NCBI GenBank assembly: GCA_947625285.1
Contig: CANQNS010000002.1
Location: 1-64,000, forward strand
Direction of reading: 5' to 3'
DNA length: 64,000 bases
Source: an uncultured Oscillospiraceae bacterium
GTDB lineage: Bacteria; Bacillota; Clostridia; Oscillospirales; Oscillospiraceae
In this document: piece after piece, positions 45,465 through 53,388 of the stretch
Layout of the letters: each line of letters opens with the position of its first letter
Position numbering within the stretch: the first letter of the stretch is position 1
Made by a program: the position numbers and the translations under genes
Notes under the pieces: model-generated
What the model was told of the DNA's origin: nothing
Seen by the model: only the letters and a program-made list of their open reading frames with translations
The model's database searches: none

Positions 45465-46256
45465 TTACTTGTCCTCTTCCTTTTTCCCGGAGGCAGCGGC
45501 GGTGTTGTCCACCACCTTGATGATGCCCTTCTTGTACATGATCCAGGAGGACAGGATGGCGATGGGGAGCATCACCATGATGATGGGGCCCACCAGACCC
45601 ATGATGGCGGTGGAAGCGGCGGTGCCGCCGACGATGCGGGCGCCCAGGGTGATGAAGCTGACGATGACGATGACGGGGACCACGCCCATGATGCCGTTTT
45701 TGACTACCTTGCTGCCGGAGCTGGTGCTGGCGAACAGGCCCAGGGTCATGGAGCCGAACAGGGCCGGGATCAGGTAGTCGGAGGCGGTACGGAAGGCGGG
45801 GATGTCATACAGGAAGCTGAGCTGGGAGCTGAGCGCCGCCGTGATAGCCAGGATGATGACGGTGACGATGGAGCTGACCGCGATGCCGATGGCGGCCACG
45901 CAGTCGCCGGCGGGGGTGCTGGGCTCCTGGTTGGCGGTCTTGATGGCGTTGATAGCCACGGGCACCTTCAGGTTCATGATGTTGCCCGTGATGAAGCCCA
46001 GGTAAGAGGAGGCGCCCATGATGGGGATGTAGCTGAGAGCCTCGGAGATGCCCACGGCGATGTAGATGATCAGCAGGCCAAAGGTAGTCAGGTTGAATAC
46101 CTGCCCGATGGGGGGCACGCTGTCATAGACCTTCAGCACGACCAGGGGAAGGGCGATCATATAGATCAGAGCGATGACCGTTCCCACGCGGCCCCAGCGG
46201 TGGCACCACGCCTGGAAGGGATCGAGCGTGACAGGATTGCTGTTCTTTTTACTCAT
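45465..46256 (-). CDS. Membrane protein paired with DUF5058-type protein
   Basis: The 263-residue protein has about seven hydrophobic segments (VIALIYMIALPLVVLKVYD, FGLLIIYIAVGISEALSYIPIMG, VAAIGIAVSSIVTVIILAI and others) and a charged, Lys/Glu-rich tail. I do not recognise a named family with certainty. It follows a DUF5058-like membrane protein by 20 bases, so the two probably form one complex, likely a transporter. ATG at 46256 is eight bases after AGGAGG; an ATG two codons earlier is too close. Confidence 0.65.
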   Translation of the reverse strand: MSKKNSNPVTLDPFQAWCHRWGRVGTVIALIYMIALPLVVLKVYDSVPPIGQVFNLTTFGLLIIYIAVGISEALSYIPIMGASSYLGFITGNIMNLKVPVAINAIKTANQEPSTPAGDCVAAIGIAVSSIVTVIILAITAALSSQLSFLYDIPAFRTASDYLIPALFGSMTLGLFASTSSGSKVVKNGIMGVVPVIVIVSFITLGARIVGGTAASTAIMGLVGPIIMVMLPIAILSSWIMYKKGIIKVVDNTAAASGKKEEDK

Positions 46257-46275
46257 TTTCATATCCTCCTATCGA

Positions 46276-46998
46276 TCAACCGAAAAGGTTGAGCCAGAGC
46301 TGGGCGGAGGCCATACCGGCGATCATGGATATGGCCATGATGAAGTCGTTGAGCCAACCGAGCTTGGGTTTCTTTGCCAGAATGCCCAGAACGACAGCCA
46401 CCACCAGGCCGGTCAGCATGACCGCCGCCTGGACGGTGTCGCCAAACAGCAGCACGGGCACGTACACGGCCAGCAGGCACAGCATGAAGCAGCCGCTGAA
46501 GACCATCTTCCAGGGGTTGGTCGCGCCCTGGGACTTGTCCACGCTGGAGGCGTATTTCTTGCCGAAGGGGATCAGGATCAAAAACCCGCTGAGCATGCCC
46601 ACGCTCATGAGGATCATGATGATGCCGAACTCCTGGCCGCTGGCGGTGCTCATCATCTCCGCGGAGCTGGTATAGCCCAGAGCCGCGGCGATGTTGCCGG
46701 AAAACAGCGTTTCATAGGACAGCGAGCCGATAACGCTCAGCCGCCACCAGGACCAGACGGTGCCCAGCGCGCCGATGAGGGCGAACAGGCCGATGGCGAT
46801 GGAGATGGCGGGGACGATGGAGGAGACCGCGCTGGTCTTGATGACCCGCATAAGATCTTCCTTGGTGACGCCCAGCGCCTGGGCGCGCTTATACGCCTTG
46901 ACTAGATACAGGACAGAGAACCCGACGATATACGCCAGGCCGACAGCGACCAGTACCAGCAGCAGCGGGCTGGTCGCGATGTCTCTCATAGTTGCCAT
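46276..46998 (-). CDS. DUF5058-like membrane protein
   Basis: The 240-residue protein has seven or so helices. Features such as MRDIATSPLLLVLVAVGLAYIV, KEDLMRVIKTSAVSSIVPAISIAIGLFALI and WWRLSVIGSLSYE match the style of the DUF5058 membrane family of Firmicutes, known by sequence only. It lies between an M20 amidohydrolase and the second membrane protein; the most likely role is uptake of the hydrolase substrate. GAGAGGAAG lies upstream. Confidence 0.7.
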   Translation of the reverse strand: MATMRDIATSPLLLVLVAVGLAYIVGFSVLYLVKAYKRAQALGVTKEDLMRVIKTSAVSSIVPAISIAIGLFALIGALGTVWSWWRLSVIGSLSYETLFSGNIAAALGYTSSAEMMSTASGQEFGIIMILMSVGMLSGFLILIPFGKKYASSVDKSQGATNPWKMVFSGCFMLCLLAVYVPVLLFGDTVQAAVMLTGLVVAVVLGILAKKPKLGWLNDFIMAISMIAGMASAQLWLNLFG

Positions 46999-47022
46999 GG
47001 ATTCTTCCTCTCTTTCAATATT

Positions 47023-48192
47023 TTATTTGTTGTTCTGCAGCCAGCGGACCGCGCAGTGGGCCAGACAGGCCGCGCCGATGGGCAGCACGTCCTCGTTGAA
47101 CCGGACCTTGGGGTTGTGGGCGGGCCACTCGCCCCGCTCGTCCAGGTAGCCGGCGGACAGGTACATGAAGGCGGCGGGGACCTTTTCCGCCACCAGGGCA
47201 AAGTCCTCGCTGGCGCTGGCCTGTACGCCGGGGTAGGGCATGGAGCCGGGGAAGGACAGTTCCTGCATATAGCCCACCATCTCGTTGACCAGCTTCTCAT
47301 CGCAGATCAGCGGCGGCACGCCGGCAGCCAGATCCACCTCCGCGCTGCCTCCGTACACGGCGGCCACGGCCGGGGCCACTTCCTGCACCCGGCGGACCAG
47401 CTTGTCCCGGGCCTCCGGCTTATCCGCACGGATGGTGCCCCGCAGCACGGCGGTGTCCGGGATGATGTTGGGGGCGGAGCCGGCGGTGAACTGGCCCACG
47501 GTCAGCACGCAGGCGTGAGAGGGGTCGCTCTCCCGGGCGATCAGCTCCTGCAGGGCCAGATGGATGTGCACGCCGATGTTGATGGGATCGACGCTGGTGT
47601 GCGGATAGGCCCCGTGGCCGCCGTGGCCCTTCACCGTGATGGTGAAGCCGTCGTTGGAGAACATCATGGTGCCGCCGGCGTTATACATATAAATGCCCAC
47701 AGGCATCTTGCCGGGGCCCACATGGTAGGCCAGCGCGGCGTCCACGCCGTCCAGGATGCCGTGCTCGATCATGTTCCGGCTGCCCTGGAAGGTCTCCTCG
47801 GCGGGCTGGAACATGAATTTGACGGCGCCCTCCAGCTGGTCCTCGCTCTCCTTGAGCATCCGCGCCGCCGTCAGGAGCATGGCGGCGTGATTGTCATGGC
47901 CGCAGGCGTGGGCCGCCTCGCCGGTGGGACAGGCGAAGGGTTCTCCGCTCTCCTCCGCCATGGGCAGCGCGTCCATGTCCGCCCGCAGCAGCAGGGTCTT
48001 GCCGCCGCGGCCCAGGGTGGCCGTCACGCCCTCGCCGCACTCGGCGGGCTCCAGGCCATACTGGCGCAGCTTGTCCATGATATAGGCCTTCGCCTTCGGC
48101 ATATGCAGGCCCACCTCCGCGTTGGTGTGCAGATACCGCCGGTCAGCGACGGTATCATCCCGCAGCGCGAGGGCTCTTTCATAGAAATTCAT
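47023..48192 (-). CDS. M20-family amidohydrolase (N-acyl amino acid hydrolase type)
   Basis: The 389-residue protein has all M20D metal ligands: ACGHDNHAAM (Cys/His site), QPAEETFQGS (Glu pair) and SASEDFALV, plus the HGGHGAYPHTSVDPINI dimerisation loop. Relatives split N-acyl amino acids such as hippurate, N-acetyl amino acids or aminobenzoyl-glutamate. It follows grdB by 65 bases in the same direction, which suggests that it releases glycine or a related substrate for the reductase. The start at 48192 follows GGAGG by seven bases. The exact acyl group cannot be told. Confidence 0.88.
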   Translation of the reverse strand: MNFYERALALRDDTVADRRYLHTNAEVGLHMPKAKAYIMDKLRQYGLEPAECGEGVTATLGRGGKTLLLRADMDALPMAEESGEPFACPTGEAAHACGHDNHAAMLLTAARMLKESEDQLEGAVKFMFQPAEETFQGSRNMIEHGILDGVDAALAYHVGPGKMPVGIYMYNAGGTMMFSNDGFTITVKGHGGHGAYPHTSVDPINIGVHIHLALQELIARESDPSHACVLTVGQFTAGSAPNIIPDTAVLRGTIRADKPEARDKLVRRVQEVAPAVAAVYGGSAEVDLAAGVPPLICDEKLVNEMVGYMQELSFPGSMPYPGVQASASEDFALVAEKVPAAFMYLSAGYLDERGEWPAHNPKVRFNEDVLPIGAACLAHCAVRWLQNNK

Positions 48193-48206
48193 TGAACATC
48201 CTCCGT

Positions 48207-48244
48207 AAACTTTCGGGGTCCGGCGGCAGGCCGGGCCCCGAAAG
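48207..48244 (-). other. Intercistronic hairpin between grdB and M20 gene
   Basis: A long stem (CTTTCGGGG-x-CCGGC / GCCGG-x-CCCCGAAAG) lies in the 65-base gap. No T-run follows on the minus strand, so it is more likely an mRNA-processing or stabilising element than a full terminator. Confidence 0.5.
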
Positions 48245-48257
48245 GCATACATGGCGA

Positions 48258-49571
48258 TCAGTCCTCAAAGATGGTCTGATCGGTGACCTCTGTTTCCAGA
48301 GCTTTAAGGGCGCGTTCCACCAAACGGCGGCGGAGCGCTTTTTCCTCCGCGGGCTCCAGAGCCGGATTACCCAGGGGGTGAGGGATCGCTATGGTAGGCA
48401 CGATACGATTCGCGCCCACCGTCATGGAGATCGGGGTGACAGTGCACATGTGAACGACAGGCAGACCGGCCCGCTCCACTTCTTTAACCATCGTTGCGCC
48501 GCAACGAGTACAAGTCCCTCAAGTTGATGTTAGGATCACGGCGTCTACGCCGTCATCCTTCAGCTTCTTTGCGAATTCCGCCGCGAATTTCTTCGCGGAG
48601 GCCACGGCCGTGCCGTTGCCGACGGTGGCGTAATACAGGTGGTGCAGGGAGCCGATGCGGCCCTCCTTCTCCAGATCGCGCAGCACGTCCACGGGCAGCA
48701 CGCGGTCGGCGTCGGCATTGGCGTAGACCGGATCGTAGCCGCCGTGGGCGGTCTCGAAGGTGTCCGCGGTCAGGTCCATGACGCCGGTGATGTCATACTC
48801 GCCGTAATGGGAGGCGCTGGAGCTCTCGATGTGGTCCGGGTTGCCCTTGGGCACGATGCCGCCGGAGGTGACAAGCGCGATCTTGGCGTGGGCCATGTCC
48901 TTCACGGGCGGGTTGGGCGCCACGCGGTCGAACACGGGCATGGGGAACTCGGTCTCGAAGGGCTTGCCGGCCAGCTTCTTGATGAGCATCTTCACCGCAC
49001 GGGCGGAGCCGCGCTCCTTCTCGAAGAAGTTGACGCGCACGCCGTTGGGGATATAGCCCTCCTCGGCGGAGGCGCCGATGCGCTCACCCTTGCCCAGCTT
49101 CACGGCCAGGGGGGCCAGCTTGGCAACGGCGTCGCGCATACCGGCCGCGCTGTTTTTGGTGGACACGATATAGATTTTGGTCTTGAACATATCCGCGCCG
49201 GGGTTTTCAACGTACATGCCCGTCACGGACGGGATGCCAAGCTGCTCCTGCACGGCCGCGGCAATGGTGCCGCAGGCCACGCCGTAACGGCCGGCGTTGA
49301 AGGCGGGACCGGCCACGAACACGTCGGGAGACTGGCTTTTCACCATCTCCAGGATGTCCGCCGTGGCTTTGTCGATGTTCTCGTTGAAGTAGGAGTCGCC
49401 GCAGACGACGGTAGCCACGATCTCGGCTTCGTCCCCGAATTTCTGCATCAGGGCCATGCCCGGGCCTACCACTTCGCCAGCGCGCAGCTCGGCGGGATAA
49501 TCAGCCTTTTCCTCGCCGCCGATCTGGGCGAAGAACTGGTTGATATAGTGGACGACTCTCAGTTTTGCCAT
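48258..49571 (-). CDS. grdB: Glycine/sarcosine/betaine reductase B subunit, selenoprotein
   Basis: The frame is interrupted by one TGA (48519-48521) that encodes selenocysteine, residue 351: AVILTST-U-GTCTRCGATMVKE is the active site of the B-component alpha subunit (GrdB, GrdF or GrdH). It binds the substrate amine and, with GrdA, forms carboxymethyl-selenocysteine. The full product is 437 residues, normal for the family. A short hairpin follows the TGA. Gene order grdX-grdE-grdB favours the glycine-specific form, but sarcosine or betaine cannot be excluded from sequence reading alone. Automated calling would split it in two. Confidence 0.95.
48492..48521 (-). promoter_or_regulatory. SECIS-like element of grdB
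   Basis: On the minus strand the TGA is followed 12 bases later by a perfect 6-bp stem CGTTGC / GCAACG with loop GGC. Bacterial SECIS hairpins bind SelB directly 3' of the UGA; position and size fit. Confidence 0.6.
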
Positions 49572-49592
49572 ATACTTTCGTTTCCTCCTCTC

Positions 49593-50873
49593 TTACCGTG
49601 CGCTCAGCTTCAGGAAGCCGGTCTCGTTGGTGGCGCCGGTGATGACCTGGAGCTCCACCTTCAGCGAGCCGTCCGGCTGCAGGGTCTCGGCGCTGGCGCC
49701 GGCGATCTTGTTGATATAGTCCAGGGTGCCGATCACCTTGTCCATCTTGGGCAGGATGACGACCTCGTTGGCGTTGCCGCCGGTGACCACCGCGTCGGCC
49801 GACGCGTCGGCGTCTGCCAGAGACTGGCTCTTGCCGTCCTGTCCGGCGTACTCGTCGGTGATGATGACGGTCTTGACGCCCTCGGCCTCGATCTTCTTGC
49901 AGTTCATGATCAGGTCGGTGTCCGGGTTGCCGAAGCCCTCCTGGGAGACGATGACGCCGTCCAGGTCCAGCATGCGGCACATCTTTGCCGTCCAGTCGGA
50001 GGAACGCTGCTTGTCCGCCAGGTACACGTTCTCGTTGGTGATGATCTGGCAGACGAAGTTCAGGGTCTTGCCGTGCTGGGCGAAGAGGTCCTCCACCACG
50101 GGGTTGTTCTCATGGACGTAGGTGGGGTTCTTGTCGCACGCCGACACGCAGTTGCCGGAGATGATGGCGCCGTCCATGGTCTCGGTGGGGCAGAGGATGG
50201 TAGACAGGGTCTTCTTCGCGTCCACGCCGTAGACGTAGGTGTCGTGCAGCAGGCCCTGGCTCTGCAGCATCTGCACATAGGCCACCCGGGGCAGGTCGGG
50301 GTACTTCTCGATGCCCTCCTTGATGCCGCAGGTCTCATAGACCTTCGTCTCGTCGGGGGTCACGTTCCGTCCCAGCTCGCCCAGAGCCACCGCCACGCGC
50401 AGGCCGGCCAGCCGGACCGCCTTCTCGTAGTCATGCTGCTTCAGCCCGTCCACGGGCTCGCACACCATGACAAGATTCAGCGTCTGGGAGAACGGCGTGT
50501 ACGCCGCGCCGGGGCCGGACATGTCGATGACGCCCTCCTGGAAGCCCACGATCTTACCGGCCGTGACTACCGCCATGCCCTTGAGCACATGGGTCTTGCC
50601 GGAGCCCACCGTATCCACCTTGGCGATGACGCCGGGGAAGATACCGCCGCGGCCCTCGACCTTCACCCGGGGCTCGATCACGTCCTTGACGGGCGTGATG
50701 CGGACCGATTCGCCGGGCTTGGCGATGTCGAACGTCACGGACTTGATGGTCTCGTCGGCCAGGACCACCTTCTCCAGCGCGGCTTTATCCACATAGAGCA
50801 CGCCGTCGGCGATCTTGGCCTCTGCTGCAAATTGGATGTCTTTGATGAAAATGTTGCCAATTTCCAGTTTCAA
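49593..50873 (-). CDS. grdE: Glycine reductase component B proprotein GrdE
   Basis: GrdE is a 426-residue proprotein that self-cleaves at a Cys to give two subunits, the C-terminal one with a pyruvoyl group that binds the substrate amine. The cleavage region AIISGNCVSACDKNPTYVHEN is present (with Cys around residue 240), as are VKDVIEPRVKVEGRGGIFPG and GKTHVLKGMAVVTAGKIVGFQEG. It starts MKLEIGNIFIKDIQF. The gene lies 21 bases upstream of grdB and both are needed for substrate binding. Confidence 0.95.
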   Translation of the reverse strand: MKLEIGNIFIKDIQFAAEAKIADGVLYVDKAALEKVVLADETIKSVTFDIAKPGESVRITPVKDVIEPRVKVEGRGGIFPGVIAKVDTVGSGKTHVLKGMAVVTAGKIVGFQEGVIDMSGPGAAYTPFSQTLNLVMVCEPVDGLKQHDYEKAVRLAGLRVAVALGELGRNVTPDETKVYETCGIKEGIEKYPDLPRVAYVQMLQSQGLLHDTYVYGVDAKKTLSTILCPTETMDGAIISGNCVSACDKNPTYVHENNPVVEDLFAQHGKTLNFVCQIITNENVYLADKQRSSDWTAKMCRMLDLDGVIVSQEGFGNPDTDLIMNCKKIEAEGVKTVIITDEYAGQDGKSQSLADADASADAVVTGGNANEVVILPKMDKVIGTLDYINKIAGASAETLQPDGSLKVELQVITGATNETGFLKLSAR

Positions 50874-50955
50874 GTTCCTATTCCCTCCTTACAATGATCG
50901 CTGCGGGACGGCGGCCGGCCGCCCCGGGATCAGTTTTTGCGTTTGTTGCCGCCGC

Positions 50956-51333
50956 CTATTCGCCCGCCGAGGCGATGGCGCCCTCCAGCAGCGTCCAGTC
51001 CACCAGCTGGAAGTCCTTGTCCACCTCCGGCCGGTACGGCCCTTTCCGCTGGAATTTCGAGCAGGCCTGAATGGCGTTTTCGATCAGGTCCAGCGAACGC
51101 TCGTCCACATCCCCCTTTCCGCTCAACAGCATCACTGACTTATACGGCGTCTCGCCCGGCTTTACGCTCCCCGACAGGGGATGCGTCAAGAGCTTCCCGC
51201 CCTTGTGGATCTGGTCTCGCACTTCCCGCAGCAGCTCGACATAGGAGACGTCGCGGTATGCCACCGGCACGCGGCCTTTCAGATTCTCCAGGACCAGCGG
51301 GTTGTTTGTGATGACGGTATACCGGCCTGTCAA
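50956..51333 (-). CDS. grdX: GrdX family protein
   Basis: GrdX is a small conserved protein that opens grd operons; its role is unknown. Here it has YTVITNNPLVLENLKG and SYVELLREVRDQIHKGGKLLTHPLSGSVKPGETPYKSV, a clear match. The start is probably the TTG at 51333 (residues TGRYTV follow), because GGAGG lies nine bases upstream; this gives 125 residues, the family length. Another TTG at 51378 would give a longer product without a ribosome binding site. Confidence 0.88.
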   Translation of the reverse strand: MTGRYTVITNNPLVLENLKGRVPVAYRDVSYVELLREVRDQIHKGGKLLTHPLSGSVKPGETPYKSVMLLSGKGDVDERSLDLIENAIQACSKFQRKGPYRPEVDKDFQLVDWTLLEGAIASAGE

Positions 51334-51411
51334 ATCCGATTCGCCTCCAAAAACTGCATGCTTGGAAATTGTCGCCAAAATCGTGCGGAACGCAGTCAGG
51401 TATTTGTGTTA

Positions 51412-51441
51412 ATCATACACTATATGCCATGGAAAAGGCAA
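51412..51441 (-). promoter_or_regulatory. Promoter of the grdX-grdE-grdB operon
   Basis: On the minus strand TTGCCT and TATGAT are 18 bases apart, about 75 bases upstream of the grdX start. Confidence 0.55.
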
Positions 51442-51479
51442 TACTTTCCATGCTTTTATAGAAGTTTACAATAAATGAT

Positions 51480-51502
51480 AAGCGCGCTTACCCAGCGCGC
51501 TT
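51480..51502. promoter_or_regulatory. Tandem AAGCGCGCTT motif in the divergent region
   Basis: The palindrome AAGCGCGCTT (51480-51489) is followed by CAGCGCGCTT (51493-51502), 13 bases apart, between the grdX and desulfurase promoters. The same 10-bp palindrome lies just downstream of the trxB promoter at 56632-56641. A shared regulator site is possible. Confidence 0.35.
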
Positions 51503-51553
51503 GCCGCGACGGGCCCCGGGGCGGGCCTGTCGGGGCTGTTGGGGAACGCGCCA

Positions 51554-51582
51554 TTGACTTTCGGCGCGGCGGATAATATAAT
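51554..51582 (+). promoter_or_regulatory. Promoter of the selenium-supply operon
   Basis: TTGACT and TATAAT are separated by 17 bases, 30 bases upstream of the ATG of the desulfurase gene. Confidence 0.8.
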
Positions 51583-51612
51583 TTTCCCGGGAAGCAAAGG
51601 GGAGGGACCGGT

Positions 51613-52761
51613 ATGATCTATTTGGATAACGCGGCTACCACGCTTATCAAGCCGCCGCAGGTGATCGACGCCGTGACGGAGGCGATGCGGTCCATGGGCA
51701 ACGCGGGCCGGGGCGCCCACGGAAGCTCCCTGTCGGCCTCCCGCGTGATATACGACGCCCGCTGCAAGGCGGCGGAGCTGTTCGGCTGCGCCCGGCCGGA
51801 CCACGTGGCGTTCACCGGCAACGCCACGGAGGCGCTGAACATCGCCATCAACGGGCTGTTCGCCCCCGGCGACCACGTCATCAGCACGGACCTGGAGCAC
51901 AACAGCGTGCTGCGGCCTCTCTACCGGCTGGAGAGCGAGGGCGTCATCTCCCTGGACTTCGTCCCGGCGGACAGGCGGGGGAATATCGACTACGGCGGAT
52001 TTGACCGGCTGCTGCGGCCGGAGACACGGGCTGTGGTGTGCACCCACGCCTCCAACCTGACGGGGAACGTGCTGGATCTGGCGCGGATCGGCCGCTTTAC
52101 GAGACAGCACGGCCTGCTGCTGGTGGCGGACGCGTCCCAGACAGCCGGATGCCTGCCCATCGATATGGAGAAGATGGGGGTGGACGTGCTGTGCTTCACC
52201 GGCCACAAGGGCCTGATGGGTCCCCAGGGGACGGGCGGGCTGTGCGTCCGGGAGGGCGTTCAGATCCGCCCCTGGAAGGTGGGCGGCAGCGGCGTGCAGT
52301 CCTACAGCTGCACCCAGCCGCCGGAGTACCCCACCCGCCTGGAGGCGGGCACCCTCAACGGCCACGGCCTGGCGGGCCTGGGGGCGGCGATGGAGTTTCT
52401 GCTCCAGACCGGCGTGGAGACCGTCCACGCCCATGAGCAGGCCCTGATGCGCCGGTTTTACGAGGGCGTGCGCGATGTGGACGGCGTGACGGTCTACGGG
52501 GACTTTACCGCCTCGGACCGGGCGGCCATCGTGTCGCTGAATATCCGGGACTGTGACTCCGGGGAGATATCCGACGCCCTGGCGGAAGAGCACGCCATCG
52601 CCACCCGCCCCGGCGCCCACTGCGCGCCCCGGATGCACCGGGCCCTGGGCACGGTGGAGCAGGGGGCGGTCCGCTTCAGCTTTTCCTATTACAACACCGA
52701 GGACGAGGCGGACGCCGCGGTCCGGGCCGTCCGGCAGCTGGCCGCGGAGACGGCCTGCTGA
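51613..52761 (+). CDS. NifS-like cysteine desulfurase / selenocysteine lyase
   Basis: This class V aminotransferase-fold PLP enzyme (382 residues) has MIYLDNAATT, the Schiff-base lysine in CFTGHKGLMGPQG, and the catalytic Cys in RPGAHCAPRMH. Family members release sulfur from cysteine or selenium from selenocysteine. The location beside DUF3343, tRNA-Sec and YedE points to selenium delivery rather than general iron-sulfur assembly. It has its own consensus promoter. The SufS/CsdA split cannot be decided by eye; a selenium role is inference from context. Confidence 0.88.
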   Translation: MIYLDNAATTLIKPPQVIDAVTEAMRSMGNAGRGAHGSSLSASRVIYDARCKAAELFGCARPDHVAFTGNATEALNIAINGLFAPGDHVISTDLEHNSVLRPLYRLESEGVISLDFVPADRRGNIDYGGFDRLLRPETRAVVCTHASNLTGNVLDLARIGRFTRQHGLLLVADASQTAGCLPIDMEKMGVDVLCFTGHKGLMGPQGTGGLCVREGVQIRPWKVGGSGVQSYSCTQPPEYPTRLEAGTLNGHGLAGLGAAMEFLLQTGVETVHAHEQALMRRFYEGVRDVDGVTVYGDFTASDRAAIVSLNIRDCDSGEISDALAEEHAIATRPGAHCAPRMHRALGTVEQGAVRFSFSYYNTEDEADAAVRAVRQLAAETAC

Positions 52762-52789
52762 GAGCGGGGACGGGAGAGGTCATGAGGTC

Positions 52790-53026
52790 ATGAGAAAGAA
52801 AGAATTGATGCTGATCGTCACATTCCACACCACGGCCGACGCCATGGCTATGGAGAAGCGCTGCAAGCAGCTGCAGGCTCCCGGACGGCTGATCCCGGTG
52901 CCTCGGTCCATCTCCGCCGGCTGCGGCCTTTGCTGGTGCGCGCCCACGGACAGCCAGGAGCAGATCCGGGCTGTCATGGCGCAGGTGGGCCTGCGGGAAG
53001 AGGCCATGCACACCTGCATGGTCTGA
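52790..53026 (+). CDS. DUF3343 putative selenium-carrier protein
   Basis: The 78-residue protein fits DUF3343, a family that occurs with selenium-metabolism genes: LIVTFHTTADAMAMEK, then PGRLIPVPRSISAGCGLCW with the conserved Cys-x2-Cys, and a C-terminal Cys (HTCMV). It is expected to bind selenium between donor and SelD. It lies 28 bases after the desulfurase gene and is probably cotranscribed. The overlapping ATG at 52782 is out of frame. Confidence 0.85.
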   Translation: MRKKELMLIVTFHTTADAMAMEKRCKQLQAPGRLIPVPRSISAGCGLCWCAPTDSQEQIRAVMAQVGLREEAMHTCMV

Positions 53027-53064
53027 GGAGCTATACGAGATCTCGATATATACCGCGTTTTTAT

Positions 53065-53093
53065 TTGACTTTCCGCTGTCGGTCAAATATAAT
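53065..53093 (+). promoter_or_regulatory. Promoter of tRNA-Sec
   Basis: TTGACT and a perfect TATAAT are 17 bases apart; transcription would start near 53100, about 19 bases before the mature tRNA. Confidence 0.85.
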
Positions 53094-53118
53094 GGACATG
53101 CGCGAAGACTTTGAATTT

Positions 53119-53216
53119 GGGGACGGATAGGTAACTGGTGTGCCTCCTGGTCTTCAAAACCAGTGTGGGGCGTGACGAGCGTCCCGGGTGGGTTCGATTC
53201 CCACACGTCTTCGCCA
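53119..53216 (+). tRNA. selC: tRNA-Sec (anticodon UCA)
   Basis: The 98-nt sequence has the Sec-tRNA shape: acceptor GGGGACG / CGTCTTC (two G-U pairs), a D arm, an anticodon stem CTGGT-CTTCAAA-ACCAG with anticodon TCA, a long variable arm (GGGGCGTGACGAGCGTCCC region) and a T arm GTGGG-TTCGATT-CCCAC, then G and an encoded CCA. It inserts selenocysteine at the UGA codons of grdA, grdB and selD. A consensus promoter and a terminator flank it. Leader bases 53102-53109 could compete for the 3' acceptor strand. Confidence 0.95.
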
Positions 53217-53219
53217 GAG

Positions 53220-53254
53220 ACACGCTCCCGAGCCATATCGGGGGCGTGTTTTTT
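53220..53254 (+). terminator. Terminator of tRNA-Sec
   Basis: A 12-bp stem (ACACGCTCCCGA / TCGGGGGCGTGT, one T-G pair) with a 6-nt loop is followed by TTTTT. Confidence 0.85.
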
Positions 53255-53317
53255 GCGCCCATATCCCCAGCTCTATAGAGAGAGGCTATAAATGTCGACG
53301 GTTATCGAAACATACGA

Positions 53318-53347
53318 TTGGACAGAAGGAAAATGTTAACATATAAT
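53318..53347 (+). promoter_or_regulatory. Promoter of the yedE gene
   Basis: TTGGAC and TATAAT are 18 bases apart, 41 bases before the ATG. Confidence 0.65.
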
Positions 53348-53388
53348 GAATTTGTGCAAATGACACAAACACAGAGGGAGGAAAACTT

